From assembly GCA_030699385.1 (NCBI GenBank), contig JAUYMY010000006.1:62001-126000 (forward strand): a stretch of 64,000 nucleotides of DNA. Direction: 5' to 3'. The notes beneath the pieces are model-generated. The model searched no databases, was not told the DNA's origin, and saw only the letters and a list, made by a program, of their open reading frames with translations. Origin of the DNA: Methylobacter sp. GTDB taxonomy: Bacteria > Pseudomonadota > Gammaproteobacteria > Methylococcales > Methylomonadaceae. A program made the translations under genes and the position numbers. Shown in pieces: positions 51,520-61,900 of the stretch (position 1 is its first letter; the number at the start of each line of letters is the position of its first letter).

Positions 51520-51612
51520 AATTCACCACGAAGCACACAGAGTATGTACGAAGAATAAAACTTCGTGCCGCCTAAAGCGCCTACTTTGGGTCTCTGTGAA
51601 CTTCGGGTGATA
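51520..51612. repeat. Dispersed repeat with caccacg/cgggtg ends (copy 2)
   Basis: Shares the core cgtgccNcctaaagcgcctactttgggtct with 43095-43177; ends ttcaccacgaa and ttcgggtga are inverse. It lies after the alcohol dehydrogenase. Confidence 0.75.
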
Positions 51613-51681
51613 ATCTTTTAACCTGTCATCAACCAGAAGTTAGCTTTTTTCGTGATTTCCGAATCACTCAGGAGAATCATC

Positions 51682-52314
51682 ATGACTGAAACAGCCTCAC
51701 ACGAGATTACACAGGCCGTTTGTACGGCGGTTAAATCGAAAACGGATGTCCATCATAAAATCAAGGACATCACTCTAAAAGCACTAACCCAGCACCAGCT
51801 GGATAAGGACAACATCAAAGCGGTTGCCGACGCTGTCGGCCAAGGTATCCACGAAGGTATCGCCGATCAGGATGAGCTGGCAAAAGATCTGTTTATGCAC
51901 GCGGTCACGGCTCTGGACAATGCCCTGGCCATTGCCGCTGAAGCCTCGACACTGGCGATTGAAGAGGCGGCGGCGAATGTGGCCGACTATTCCCGGCATG
52001 ACCTTAATGAGGCGATTGACGATTTAAAGAACCGGGAAAGCCTGTTTTTCGACACTTTGGAAAAAATCGCCAAAGACGGCAATCAGCGGGTCGCGGACAT
52101 TATCAATGATTTCATCACCCATGCGCGGCAAAGCGGCACGGCGGTTGGCGAACAAACCTTAATCGCGCTGGATGCGCTGAAAGACTTGCCAAAGCTCAGC
52201 AAGGACATCATCGTGTCCAGCGCCGTCGCTACCACCTCCACCCTGGCGCAAATCGGTAGCGGCATTTTATTGGGTATCGCCGAAAGCCTGCAACCTAGCC
52301 ATGCGAAAAAATAA
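51682..52314 (+). CDS. Phasin-like helical protein, unknown function
   Basis: 210 aa from ATG 51682 (GGAGAATCATC ribosome site). Almost all alpha-helical, Ala-rich (AIAAEASTLAIEEAAANVAD), with no signal peptide and a weakly hydrophobic C-terminus (TLAQIGSGILLGIAESL). It resembles phasins or small helical membrane-associated proteins. It is 16 bases before an AarF-type kinase gene, so the two probably act together. Confidence 0.75.
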   Translation: MTETASHEITQAVCTAVKSKTDVHHKIKDITLKALTQHQLDKDNIKAVADAVGQGIHEGIADQDELAKDLFMHAVTALDNALAIAAEASTLAIEEAAANVADYSRHDLNEAIDDLKNRESLFFDTLEKIAKDGNQRVADIINDFITHARQSGTAVGEQTLIALDALKDLPKLSKDIIVSSAVATTSTLAQIGSGILLGIAESLQPSHAKK

Positions 52315-52330
52315 ACGCAGGTAGTACGTT

Positions 52331-54004
52331 ATGCTGTGGGAAATGCTCAATGCCGCTCGGGACCTGGGCAGGGTTCATGATATTGCCTCGGTGTTAATCC
52401 GCTACGGTTTCGGCAGCTTTGTGCGCGGCCTGGGACTGGGCAAGGCGCTGGAGCAGGCAGGACGAGTGCTGCATTGGCAACATGCCGAGGACTTCGCCAG
52501 TCTCGACACACCGCAACGGCTACGCCGTGTGTTGGAAGATTTGGGGCCTACCTTCATTAAACTCGGACAAATTCTGGCGACGCGGGTGGATTTGTTCCCG
52601 CCCAACTATATTGCCGAATTTGAAAAACTGCAGGATCAGGCCCTGCCCATCCCTTTTGAACAGTTGCTGCCGCAGTTGGAAGAAGACCTAGGCGGCTCTG
52701 TCGATGAATTTTTTTCCCATATCGACACCCAAGCGCTTGCAGCGGCATCGATTGCGCAAGTCCACAAAGCTACGCTCAAGGACGGGACGCCGGTCATTTT
52801 AAAGATTCGTAGGCCCGGCCTACGCAAAATCATCGAAGCCGATTTACGCCTGCTGCAGCGTCTTGTTGACATGACCGAATCCGAGTCGTCGGAAATCCAC
52901 CGCTATCACCCGCAAGAAGTGTTGCGTCAGTTTAACCAGTCATTGCGCAGGGAGCTTGACCTTGCCGCCGAGTGCCGGAATGCGGAAAGGGTCGCTGCCA
53001 ATTTCGCGGACGACCCTAACATCGTCATTCCCAAAGTCTATTGGCAATGGACGGGGGAAAGGCTCAATGTACAGGAATATATTGCAGGCATCGCCGGGCG
53101 GGACATTGCCGCCATCGAACAAAGCGGACTGGACAGGAAATTGCTCGCTGATCGCGGCACCGAGGCGGTGATCAAGATGATCATGGAAGACGGTTTTTTT
53201 CATGCCGACCCCCATGCCGGCAATGTGTTTTATTTGCCGGACAACAAACTGGCGTTTATCGATTTCGGCATGGTTGGACGTCTGACCGAAGAACGTCGTG
53301 AGCAGGTGGTCAGTCTGTTGTACGGCATGACCAACCACCTGCCCACCAAAGTCGCCGAGATACTGGAAGACTGGTCGGACAACATTTACACCGATGAACA
53401 AGTGCTGACCATCGAGATAGAAGCCTTTGTCGATCAATACAGCTCGCTGTCGCTGAAGGATTTAAGCCTTGCCAACATGCTGGGCGATTTGATGGCCTTA
53501 TTGCGCGACCACAAACTAATATTGCCGCCCGACCTAGCCTTGTTAATCAAGGCTTACATCACCCTGGACGGCCTGGGCAGACTGCTCAATCCCGAATTCA
53601 ACATCCTGTTTTTTGCTGCGCCCTATATTCAAAGAATCATGATGGAGCGTTACCGGCCTGACGCCATCGCCAAACGTGGCTGGCGCAATCTGGTCAGCGT
53701 CGCCGACCTGTTGTCCAGCCTGCCTAAAGACCTGCGCAAACTGTTGCGCGCCACCCGAAAAGGCGCCATTCAGGTGGACATTACCGTGCGCCGTTTGGAT
53801 CAGTATGTTCATCATATTGATAACGCCATCAGCCGCCTGACCATGGGCATCGTCACCGCCGCACTGATTATCGGCTCATCTATTATCATGACGGTCAAAG
53901 GCGGCCCCGAATTATTCGGCTTACCGGCATTCGGCTTTTTGGGCTACAGTTTCGCCACCCTCGGCGGCATCTGGCTGTTACTGTCGATTTGGAAAAGCGG
54001 GTAA
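52331..54004 (+). CDS. ABC1/AarF/UbiB-family atypical kinase
   Basis: 557 aa. The KxGQ motif (TFIKLGQILATRVDLFPPNY), Ala-rich loop (ASIAQVHKATLKDG) and Lys in ILKIRRPG, catalytic HADPHAGN and FIDFGMVG are present. Two membrane helices at the C-terminus (about 505-525 and 535-553). UbiB supports ubiquinone synthesis, but other members act on lipids; no ubi genes are nearby, and the phasin-like partner is a hint of a different role. Confidence 0.9.
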   Translation: MLWEMLNAARDLGRVHDIASVLIRYGFGSFVRGLGLGKALEQAGRVLHWQHAEDFASLDTPQRLRRVLEDLGPTFIKLGQILATRVDLFPPNYIAEFEKLQDQALPIPFEQLLPQLEEDLGGSVDEFFSHIDTQALAAASIAQVHKATLKDGTPVILKIRRPGLRKIIEADLRLLQRLVDMTESESSEIHRYHPQEVLRQFNQSLRRELDLAAECRNAERVAANFADDPNIVIPKVYWQWTGERLNVQEYIAGIAGRDIAAIEQSGLDRKLLADRGTEAVIKMIMEDGFFHADPHAGNVFYLPDNKLAFIDFGMVGRLTEERREQVVSLLYGMTNHLPTKVAEILEDWSDNIYTDEQVLTIEIEAFVDQYSSLSLKDLSLANMLGDLMALLRDHKLILPPDLALLIKAYITLDGLGRLLNPEFNILFFAAPYIQRIMMERYRPDAIAKRGWRNLVSVADLLSSLPKDLRKLLRATRKGAIQVDITVRRLDQYVHHIDNAISRLTMGIVTAALIIGSSIIMTVKGGPELFGLPAFGFLGYSFATLGGIWLLLSIWKSG

Positions 54005-54030
54005 TAAGCTTGTTTTCAGTGGAACACGTT

Positions 54031-54093
54031 GTGGGAGCGGCCACCCGGCCGCGAATAATCACATACTACTCGCGGCCGGGTGGCCGCTCCCAC
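54031..54093. terminator. 23-bp perfect hairpin between convergent genes
   Basis: gtgggagcggccacccggcc(gcg) at 54031-54053 is exactly inverted at 54071-54093. Very GC-rich and just before the topB stop. Probably both a dispersed palindrome and a bidirectional stop. Confidence 0.7.
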
Positions 54094-54095
54094 AA

Positions 54096-56432
54096 TCACC
54101 GCGCAAATTCCATTTCCACCTTGCCGTCAACCAACTTCAGGTTGGCTTCAAACTCGGTGCCCTTCCCCGACTTAAAGCCTTTCAACATCCCAGTTTCGCC
54201 TTTGCTGAGTATTTTTTTCGCCATCGCCGCGCTGATTTTTTTATGCGCCACGGTTTTCCAGATCACCATTTTGCAGCCGCTGCGCCATTCGCTGCACCCG
54301 TAGGCTTTGGCGGTTTCGACGATTTTTCCGTTACACAACGGGCAATCAGCCAGCGCATCTTTGACTATAACCCCCTGCCCCGCTTCGGTTTTGTTACACC
54401 CGGTTTCGCCCTGTTTATTCAGCGTCAACTGGGCATTAAATACGGCGTCGTCGACCTTGACCGCATAACTGAGCAAAGTACGGCCGTTTTGCAGCAACTG
54501 GCTGGCCATGTCGCCACTGACCGGCACGCCGTAAACGTGTTTCCATAACACAAACTGGCAACCGGCTTTCCAGGCACTGCAACCGTAACCTTTCCGGCCT
54601 TCTATAACCGGCTGCCCGCATAAAGGGCAATCGCCCAAACGGCTTTGATCGTACAGCGGGCGGTCTGATTGCTCTTTGATGTTGCGGGTAAACTGGATGA
54701 TTTCGGCCATGAACTGATCGGGGTCGTAAGCGTTATGCTCTATTTTCTTGAGTTTGGCCTCCCATTCGCCGGTCATCGACGCGGACTTCAATCTATCATC
54801 AGCAATAATCGAAATCAGATGCCGCCCCGACTCCGTGCTGAGCAGGGTCTTTTTTTGCCGCTGTATATAATTGCGCTTGATCAACACTTCAATAATCGCC
54901 GCGCGGGTGGCAGGCGTACCCAAACCTTTTTCTTTCAACGCTTCCTTGAGCTGTTCGTCGTCACAGGTCTTCCCGGCCGATTCCATGATGCTGAGCAGGC
55001 TGGCTTCGTTATAGGGTTTCGGCGGCGTGGTTTTGCCCTGAGCAATCGATGGTTGTTGCGCACCGCTTTCGCCTTTGACAAAGTTGGGCAGGATTTTTTG
55101 CGTTTTGTCATTCTGATTGGCCGACTCGTTTTTGTACAAGGCCTGCCAGCCGGGCGCTTCGATAATGGTGCCGGTGGTTTTGAATTTGACTGCTTTCGGG
55201 CTGTCATTATTAACCTCGCCTAACACCGTGGTGATTTGTTTGACGCACGGCGGATAAAAAGCGGCAATAAAGCGCAACACAATCGCCTCATAAACCTTGG
55301 CTTCATGGCCGGACAGCCCGCCCGGCAACGTGGTCGTCGGAATGATGGCATGGTGGTCGCTGACTTTGGCATCGTTAAAAATACGGCTGCTGAGCGTCAG
55401 TTTATCCACATCAAGCGGCTCAATTTGTGCGGCAAATTGTTTGCGCAAGGTGCTCAACAAAGGCTTCATGCCGGACTTCATGTCGTTAGTCAAATGACGG
55501 CTGTCGGTGCGCGGATAGGTGACGTGTTTTTTCTCGTAGAGCTGCTGGGTGCAAGCCAGGGTTTGCTCGGCGGTCAGGCCGTGGCGGATGCTCATGTCTT
55601 TTTGCAAGTCGGTCAAATCGTACAATAACGGCGGACTGAGCAATTCGCGCTTGCCTTTGACCTCGGTTATCTGGAAATCGCGGCCGGTGATTTGATTTAA
55701 CAGGACTTCTGCAGCCGCTTTGTCGTCGAAACGGCCACCGACATATTGGAAATCGGCATCCCGGTACAAACTGTGCAGCTCCCAAAAATCCTTGGGGATG
55801 AAATTGCTGATGTCGGCATCTTTTTGCACAATCAACGCCAACACCGGCGTTTGCACTCGGCCAATCGTCCATAAACTGCCCTGCCCGCCGAATTTGAGCG
55901 TGTACAGCCGGGTGGCATTCAGGCCGACAATCCAGTCCGATTCGCTACGGCATTTGGCGGCGCGATACAGCCCGTCGTAAACATGGCCGTCCTGCAATTT
56001 GGCAAAGCCCTGGCGTATCGCATCGTCGGTTAGCGAACTGATCCACAGGCGTTTAAACGGCTTTTGCTCGCAGTCCGCCCAGGACACAATGTATCTGAAA
56101 ATCAACTCGCCTTCGCGCCCGGCATCGGTCGCGCAGATGATTTCATCGGCCGCCTTGAGCAAGTGCTTAATCGTGTTCAACTGCTGTTGCGCCGAGGCAT
56201 CTCCCCTGGCTTTTAAGCCGAACGGTTCGGGGATGATAGGCAGCGATTCCAAAGACCAGCGTTTCCAGGCCGGATTGTATTCATCCGGCTCTTTCAGCTC
56301 GACCAGATGACCGAACGCCCAAGTGATTTGATAGCCGTTGCCCTCAAAATAGCCGTCGCGTTTGCCGTTGATACCGAGGCATTTAGCGATGTCGCGGGCG
56401 ACTGAGGGTTTTTCGGTCAGGATGACTTTCAT
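54096..56432 (-). CDS. topB: DNA topoisomerase III (type IA)
   Basis: 778 aa from ATG 56432 (MKVILTEKPSVARDIAKCLG). Toprim region with AFGHLVELKEPDEY and CATDAGREGELIFRYI, active-site Tyr in VTYPRTDSRHL. Two C-terminal zinc-ribbon-like modules (CPLCGQPVIEGRKGYGCSAW and CPLCNGKIVETAKAYGCSEW) follow. It unlinks DNA at replication ends. Another start 39 bases upstream is less likely. Confidence 0.94.
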   Translation of the reverse strand: MKVILTEKPSVARDIAKCLGINGKRDGYFEGNGYQITWAFGHLVELKEPDEYNPAWKRWSLESLPIIPEPFGLKARGDASAQQQLNTIKHLLKAADEIICATDAGREGELIFRYIVSWADCEQKPFKRLWISSLTDDAIRQGFAKLQDGHVYDGLYRAAKCRSESDWIVGLNATRLYTLKFGGQGSLWTIGRVQTPVLALIVQKDADISNFIPKDFWELHSLYRDADFQYVGGRFDDKAAAEVLLNQITGRDFQITEVKGKRELLSPPLLYDLTDLQKDMSIRHGLTAEQTLACTQQLYEKKHVTYPRTDSRHLTNDMKSGMKPLLSTLRKQFAAQIEPLDVDKLTLSSRIFNDAKVSDHHAIIPTTTLPGGLSGHEAKVYEAIVLRFIAAFYPPCVKQITTVLGEVNNDSPKAVKFKTTGTIIEAPGWQALYKNESANQNDKTQKILPNFVKGESGAQQPSIAQGKTTPPKPYNEASLLSIMESAGKTCDDEQLKEALKEKGLGTPATRAAIIEVLIKRNYIQRQKKTLLSTESGRHLISIIADDRLKSASMTGEWEAKLKKIEHNAYDPDQFMAEIIQFTRNIKEQSDRPLYDQSRLGDCPLCGQPVIEGRKGYGCSAWKAGCQFVLWKHVYGVPVSGDMASQLLQNGRTLLSYAVKVDDAVFNAQLTLNKQGETGCNKTEAGQGVIVKDALADCPLCNGKIVETAKAYGCSEWRSGCKMVIWKTVAHKKISAAMAKKILSKGETGMLKGFKSGKGTEFEANLKLVDGKVEMEFAR

Positions 56433-56505
56433 AATGGCAATAAGTAGAGGCACCAACCTCGGCGCCAACAACGTGCAATTGTTTTCTTCTGATATACCAT
56501 TCCAC

Positions 56506-56781
56506 TCAAATTTCGAGTTTTATTTTATCGTTGGCATATTGGTGAATCAGCGAGCTGATTAGCGTTTGATAAGGCAGACCCTGACTAAAGGATTTGGCTT
56601 TTATGCGCTCAATATCGCTTTCCAACAGTCTAATACTGATCGCTTTTTTCTTAGTCATTTGAGTGCGCGCAAGATTTGTGAAACGTTTTTTTTCAGATTC
56701 CACGTCAGCAATACTAGTAGCCTGGTTGCTTTCAACGTACTCAATAATGGCTTTTTCTTCTGCTGAAAGTTTAGCTGTCAT
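56506..56781 (-). CDS. BrnA/CopG-like antitoxin
   Basis: 91 aa. MTKKKAISIRLLESDIERIKAKSFSQGLPYQTLISSLIHQYAN is a ribbon-helix-helix/CopG-type DNA-binding C-terminus. Overlaps the toxin gene by 11 bases, with toxin first, as in brnTA. Confidence 0.82.
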   Translation of the reverse strand: MTAKLSAEEKAIIEYVESNQATSIADVESEKKRFTNLARTQMTKKKAISIRLLESDIERIKAKSFSQGLPYQTLISSLIHQYANDKIKLEI

Positions 56782-57055
56782 GGTTAACTCCTTTTGAGTA
56801 TTTTTTATGGTATTTACGGCTGGGAATAATGTTTTTTAGGAAGATTTTTTCTGTATCTTCTACAAAGGGAACGTAATAAACGTAGTCGCGTATTTCCACA
56901 ATAAAAAGTTTTTGATTGGGATATTTATCAGGATTATGATGAGGCAAAATATCGAGAATTCTTTCCTCGCTGATAGCAATAAAAACATCCTCAAAACAAA
57001 CGGCTCTATTAGTTTTAAGCTGCTGGTTTTTACCTTCATCCCATTCAAAGTACAT
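56771..57055 (-). CDS. BrnT-like toxin
   Basis: 94 aa. MYFEWDEGKNQQLKTNRAVCFEDVFIAISEERILDILPHHNPDKYPNQ and YYVPFVEDTEKIFLKNIIPSRK match the BrnT-type ribonuclease family. Upstream of its antitoxin. In a housekeeping neighbourhood beside topB and ppnN. Confidence 0.82.
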   Translation of the reverse strand: MYFEWDEGKNQQLKTNRAVCFEDVFIAISEERILDILPHHNPDKYPNQKLFIVEIRDYVYYVPFVEDTEKIFLKNIIPSRKYHKKYSKGVNHDS

Positions 57056-57149
57056 TTTTGCCCCGCTATTTTGTATATGCAGAGCATATCATACTCAGTT
57101 CCCACAACGTGTAGTACAACGATCAGCGCCAAAACATAGGGACAATAAA

Positions 57150-58520
57150 CTATTTGATAATCCTATAACACGGCAAATAAGTTTTCCCCGGCAGTTTCAT
57201 CCGCTGCTGTGCAACAAATGAAGCCAGCAAGGAGTCCATTAAGGCCATGATTTCGGCATCGCCGCGAATTTCAAAATGCCCGTGTTGTTCAATCGCGCGT
57301 ATGCCCTCGTCTTTTACGTTACCGGCAACAATGCCGGAAAAGGCACGGCGCAGGTTGGCGGCAAGTTGATGGTTTTCCTGGTCTTTATGCAGCGCCAAAT
57401 TTCTCATGTTGTCATGAGTCGGCATAAACGGCTGTTGAAAACCCTGATCGATCGTAAGTTGCCAATTGAAATAATAGGCATCGCCAGTGTCTTTACGAAA
57501 TTGCCGCACCTCTTTAATGCCTGCCTGCATTTGTCGCGCCACCCGTCTCGGATCATCAATAATGATTTGATACCGCTGCTGCGCCGATTCGCCCAAAGTG
57601 CCGGCGATAAAACGGTCGATTTCCTTAAAGTAGTCCACTGCACTGGCAGGACCTGAAAATATCAGTGGAAACGGCATGTCCTTGTTATCAGGGTGCAGCA
57701 AGATACCCAAAATATACAGTATTTCCTCCGCCGTACCGGCACCGCCGGGAAACACCACGATACCATGACCGGTGCGGACAAAGGCTTCCAGGCGCTTTTC
57801 AATGTCCGGCATAATGACTAAATCGTTGACTATCGGGTTGGGCGATTCGGCGGCAATAATGCCGGGTTCGGTGATACCCAAATATTGGCCGTTTTTTATC
57901 CGCTGTTTGGCGTGGCCGATGGTCGCGCCTTTCATCGGGCCTTTCATCGCGCCCGGCCCGCAGCCGGTGCAAATGTTCAGACTGCGCAAGCCCAGTTCGT
58001 GGCCGACTTCTTTGCTGTAATCGTATTCGATGCGGCTGATTGAATGTCCGCCCCAGCACACCACCAGATTGGGCGGGGTCATCGGCCGCAAAATATTGGC
58101 ATTGCGCAAGATATGAAAAACCGCGCTACTGATGCCGTCGGAGCTGTTTAAATCAATTTTCGGGTTGTTGTTGATCTCGTCGCTGACATAAATAATGTCG
58201 CGCAATACGGCAAATAAATGTTCGCTGATGCCTTTGACCATGATGCCGTCAACAAAGGCATGGGCGGGGGCGGCTTTGAGTTCCAGCTTAATGCCGCGCT
58301 GTTCCTGCACCACGCGTATGGCAAAATCCGGGTAATTTTCCAGCAACTCCTTACCGTCGTCGATGGTGCTGCCGCAATTTAACACCGCCAGCGAGCAATT
58401 GCGGAACAACTGATACAAGCCGCCCTGACTGGTGTCGAGCAGTTTGGTGACTTCCGCCTTGGATAAAACATCCAGGCGGCCTTCAGGGGTGATGTGCGCG
58501 TCAATGACGGGAAGTGTCAT
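57150..58520 (-). CDS. ppnN: PpnN (YgdH), nucleotide 5'-monophosphate nucleosidase
   Basis: 456 aa from ATG 58520 (AGGA site; MTLPVIDAHITPEGRLDVLS). Rossmann-like LOG domain with PGGAGTAEEILYILG and GCGPGAMKGPMKGATIGHAK, the family motif. It removes the base from nucleoside monophosphates and in E. coli responds to (p)ppGpp. Length is close to the E. coli protein (454 aa). Confidence 0.94.
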   Translation of the reverse strand: MTLPVIDAHITPEGRLDVLSKAEVTKLLDTSQGGLYQLFRNCSLAVLNCGSTIDDGKELLENYPDFAIRVVQEQRGIKLELKAAPAHAFVDGIMVKGISEHLFAVLRDIIYVSDEINNNPKIDLNSSDGISSAVFHILRNANILRPMTPPNLVVCWGGHSISRIEYDYSKEVGHELGLRSLNICTGCGPGAMKGPMKGATIGHAKQRIKNGQYLGITEPGIIAAESPNPIVNDLVIMPDIEKRLEAFVRTGHGIVVFPGGAGTAEEILYILGILLHPDNKDMPFPLIFSGPASAVDYFKEIDRFIAGTLGESAQQRYQIIIDDPRRVARQMQAGIKEVRQFRKDTGDAYYFNWQLTIDQGFQQPFMPTHDNMRNLALHKDQENHQLAANLRRAFSGIVAGNVKDEGIRAIEQHGHFEIRGDAEIMALMDSLLASFVAQQRMKLPGKTYLPCYRIIK

Positions 58521-58614
58521 AGTAATCCTATTGCTTATTATTGGGTAAAAACGGTTCATTGATCATTCAGTGAGGTAGCGATATGCTTTTAACACGGCAT
58601 CACTCGCACAGGCT

Positions 58615-58914
58615 ATGACAATGCATTCAATCGTAAAAAAAATACTGCTGATCGGTTTTGTATTGCTGCTCACAGCCTGCGTACATTATCCAAACCGGTC
58701 GGTCTATTATCCCGCGCCTGTTTATCGTAGCGCCTACGTCGTTGAGCATAGAAACTATTATGGCCCAAGACCGCAGCGTTATGAAAGGCACTATAGGCGA
58801 CCCGATAGAGTCTATTTACCGCGCCCTTCCATTCATCATCAACACAATATCAGTCCGCGTTGGCATAACAATGCCCCAAAACGTCCGCATGAAGATAGAA
58901 AAAACAGGCGTTAA
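58615..58914 (+). CDS. Small His/Arg/Tyr-rich lipoprotein
   Basis: 99 aa with a lipobox LLLTAC (Cys near residue 22) after a signal peptide. The mature part is very rich in Arg, His, Tyr and Pro (YRSAYVVEHRNYYGPRPQRY). Family not recognised. It may bind metals or cell-wall polymers, by composition only. Confidence 0.75.
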   Translation: MTMHSIVKKILLIGFVLLLTACVHYPNRSVYYPAPVYRSAYVVEHRNYYGPRPQRYERHYRRPDRVYLPRPSIHHQHNISPRWHNNAPKRPHEDRKNRR

Positions 58915-58946
58915 TGAAAACTCTGAAACTTTTTTCGTGAACAACT

Positions 58947-61900
58947 TCAGCTTATTTCACGCCCCATCAAGCGCACCGCTTCCTGTAAGTCCGGTGTCCC
59001 AAAGCCTTCGTTGAACGTGTTATAAACGTCTTCAAGTAAATGTTGCGCCACTTTCGACTTACCTTGCTGCCGCCATAACCGAGCTATCGCCATTGTTGCG
59101 CGCAATTCCAAAGAAATGACACCCTGTTTGCGACTGACCGCCAGTGCCTGTTCAAAACACGCTTCAGCCTCGTTTGCGTTATCTTCGGAAAGCCCCAGCA
59201 AGCACACGCCTTTGAGGCGATGGAACTCACTCTCAAAAAAACGCGATTCCTTGTTGTTCAAGACTTTATGCGCTTCGTTGACCTTGTTCAAGGCGGCATC
59301 AAACTCGGCCCGATACACCAACACCTCGCACAACGGCGCCAAAAATAAAATGGTGGAGCCGCTCATGACCGCATTAATCATCTCCAGACAGTGTTGTATT
59401 TGTGCCAAACCCGGCGTTTCGCCTTTCATGGTCTGCGACCACCCATAGGAAATCGAACCCAAACCCAACCAGAACGGAAAGCCATACTCATTCGCTACCC
59501 CCATCGCCTGTTGAGCCAAATGCCCGGTTGTTTCCACCTGTGTCATCCAGTGATTAACGATTGCGCCGACACTCAGCGCATAAGCCAGGCTATTGGGGTG
59601 ATTGAGCCGGCGTGCCAAGTCCAGTGTTTGTCGGCTGACTTCTGCGGCTTGGTCTGGAAATCCGAGCAGCCATAAAACACACGACAATAAGGAACCGCTT
59701 GAGATCCAGATATTTTCACCGTATTGGGCGGCCATGACAGCATGGTGTTCAGGACGATAAAGCGCCATCGAATGTTCGAAATGGCGCCGTGCGGCCTGTG
59801 GGTTTCCGGTCATAAACTCACTGTTGCCCATGGCATAATGCGCCGATTGTAATTGCAGGATATCGTCATTTTTCGTCGCCAAATCCAGCAGTTTATTGGC
59901 CAGTTCGAGCGAGTGCTGATGTCCGACACGCGAACTTGATGTCAGCCACATCCCCCACAGGGCTTTAAACAGGCCAGCGCCGTCGCCGACACATTCAGCC
60001 AATGCCAACGCCTGCGAATAGGCCTGCCCAACTTCAACAGCACCGTAACCCTTGCTGGGAATCAGTGCGGTGCCCAAACTAAGGCTTAACTCAAATTCCA
60101 GACGCTCGCGTTCCCTGTCAGTCGGCAATGTCATCAACAGCCGCAGTCCGCTTTGCAACTGTTCAATCGCTTCGGTGTTGGCCGAATTCAGGGTGGCTCG
60201 TTGCCCGGCTTTGAGCCAGTATTCAATGGCCGGGCGTATTTCCCCGCCCGCAGTCAAATGCTGCGCTAAAAGTTCGGGTTGATGGCTGACAAGATCGGGA
60301 AAATCACGCTGCAATGTTGCGGCGATACGTTGGTGCGCCGCCTGCCGGTCAAGTTTGGTTTGAGACTGATAAGCCGCTTCCTGAATCAGGGTGTGCTTGA
60401 ATTGACGGACATTTTCATTCACGTTCAAAATTAATCCGGCTTGCTGCAGGGCAGCTAAACTGTGCGCCAAGGTCGCCGAGCCGGCTGGAAAAATCTTGTC
60501 CAATAAATCGACATTGAACTCACGCCCCAGCGTAGCGGCAAGCTGCGCGGTGTATTTGGCTTCGCCCATATTGTCGATGCGCGTCGCCAGCAGATCATGC
60601 AGCGTTGCCGGAATGTCCACCTGATGGTCCAGGCTATCGATTTTGGTCATTTCTTCGACAAACAACGGTATGCCATCGGCGCGCTCGACAATGCGGCGGC
60701 GGTTTTCCGGAGTTATGCCCTGTAGAGGCGCCAGCATTGCCTCCACTTCATCATCGGTCAACTGCGTCAGAGTAAAGTTTGCACTGAGAGCCACGCCTGC
60801 CAGGGCAGTGTTAAATTCAGGGCGACTGGTAAAAACGGCAAGGACGGCGCCCTTTTTTTCCTGCCGGGCAAATAAGGCCAGCAATTCCAATGTGGACGGG
60901 TCTGCCCAGTGTAAGTCTTCAAAGATAAGCAACACCGGATGTTGCACCGACAACGCTTGCAACAGTTCCAGAAAAATAGCCATTGTCCGATCTTTGCGTT
61001 TTTGCGGTGAAAACACCAAGGCTTGATGATAGCCGTTAAGCGGCAGCGATAGTAACCGGCTCAGCAGCGGAACCGCATCTTGGGCGATAGTCGGGTAATG
61101 GCTGTCAAGATAGCTTGCCAACTTGGCGGATTTAGCGGGCGGTGGGTCATCATGTGCAAACGCAAAAATAGTTTCGAGCAGCGCAATCAACGGATGAAAA
61201 GGCGACTGACTAAATTCAGGAAAACAGTGCAACTCTCGGATGCTATAGGCTTGGCCGGCTAAGTGTTGCTTTAAGGCATGCAGCAAACGGGACTTGCCGA
61301 TACCGGCCTCGCCCTGAATTAACACCAGATGGCGCAGACCTTGTGTGGCGTCTTGCCATAGCGCCATCAGCCCGGCTATCTCAGCCTGACGGCCGGAAAA
61401 ACAAGTCAGCGGTATCGCCGCATCCAATCGGTTACGGACGCCGCTCACCTGCTCCACCTTGAATATTTCCACCGGCTGGGCGAAATCCGTCAAACAATAC
61501 TCACCCCGACTGCTGCAGTCGAAATACCACGCGACAATATTGTGCGTCTGTTGGCTTATGACCACCTCGCCGTAACCGGCATATTGACGTAATTCAATGG
61601 CTATTTTCGAAGTCTTGCCGACCCTGTCCGGCACTGCCGCATCGCCGCCGGTGATGATCAGGCCGGTGTGGACGCCGACCCGGATAGCAATATTTTGGCT
61701 TGTCTCGCCGGTGACCGCCAAAGCAGCCTGCACCGCACGGCGGGCAGCGTCTTCCTGAGCTTGCGGATAACCAAAATAAGCCAGCAAACCGCCGCCATGG
61801 GTCTGCACGATATAACCTGAAAACTGCCGGATAATCGCCATACAGCGAAGCTGCGGCGGCTGCAGCATCATCAACTCATCGGGGTCGTCAGCCAACATCA

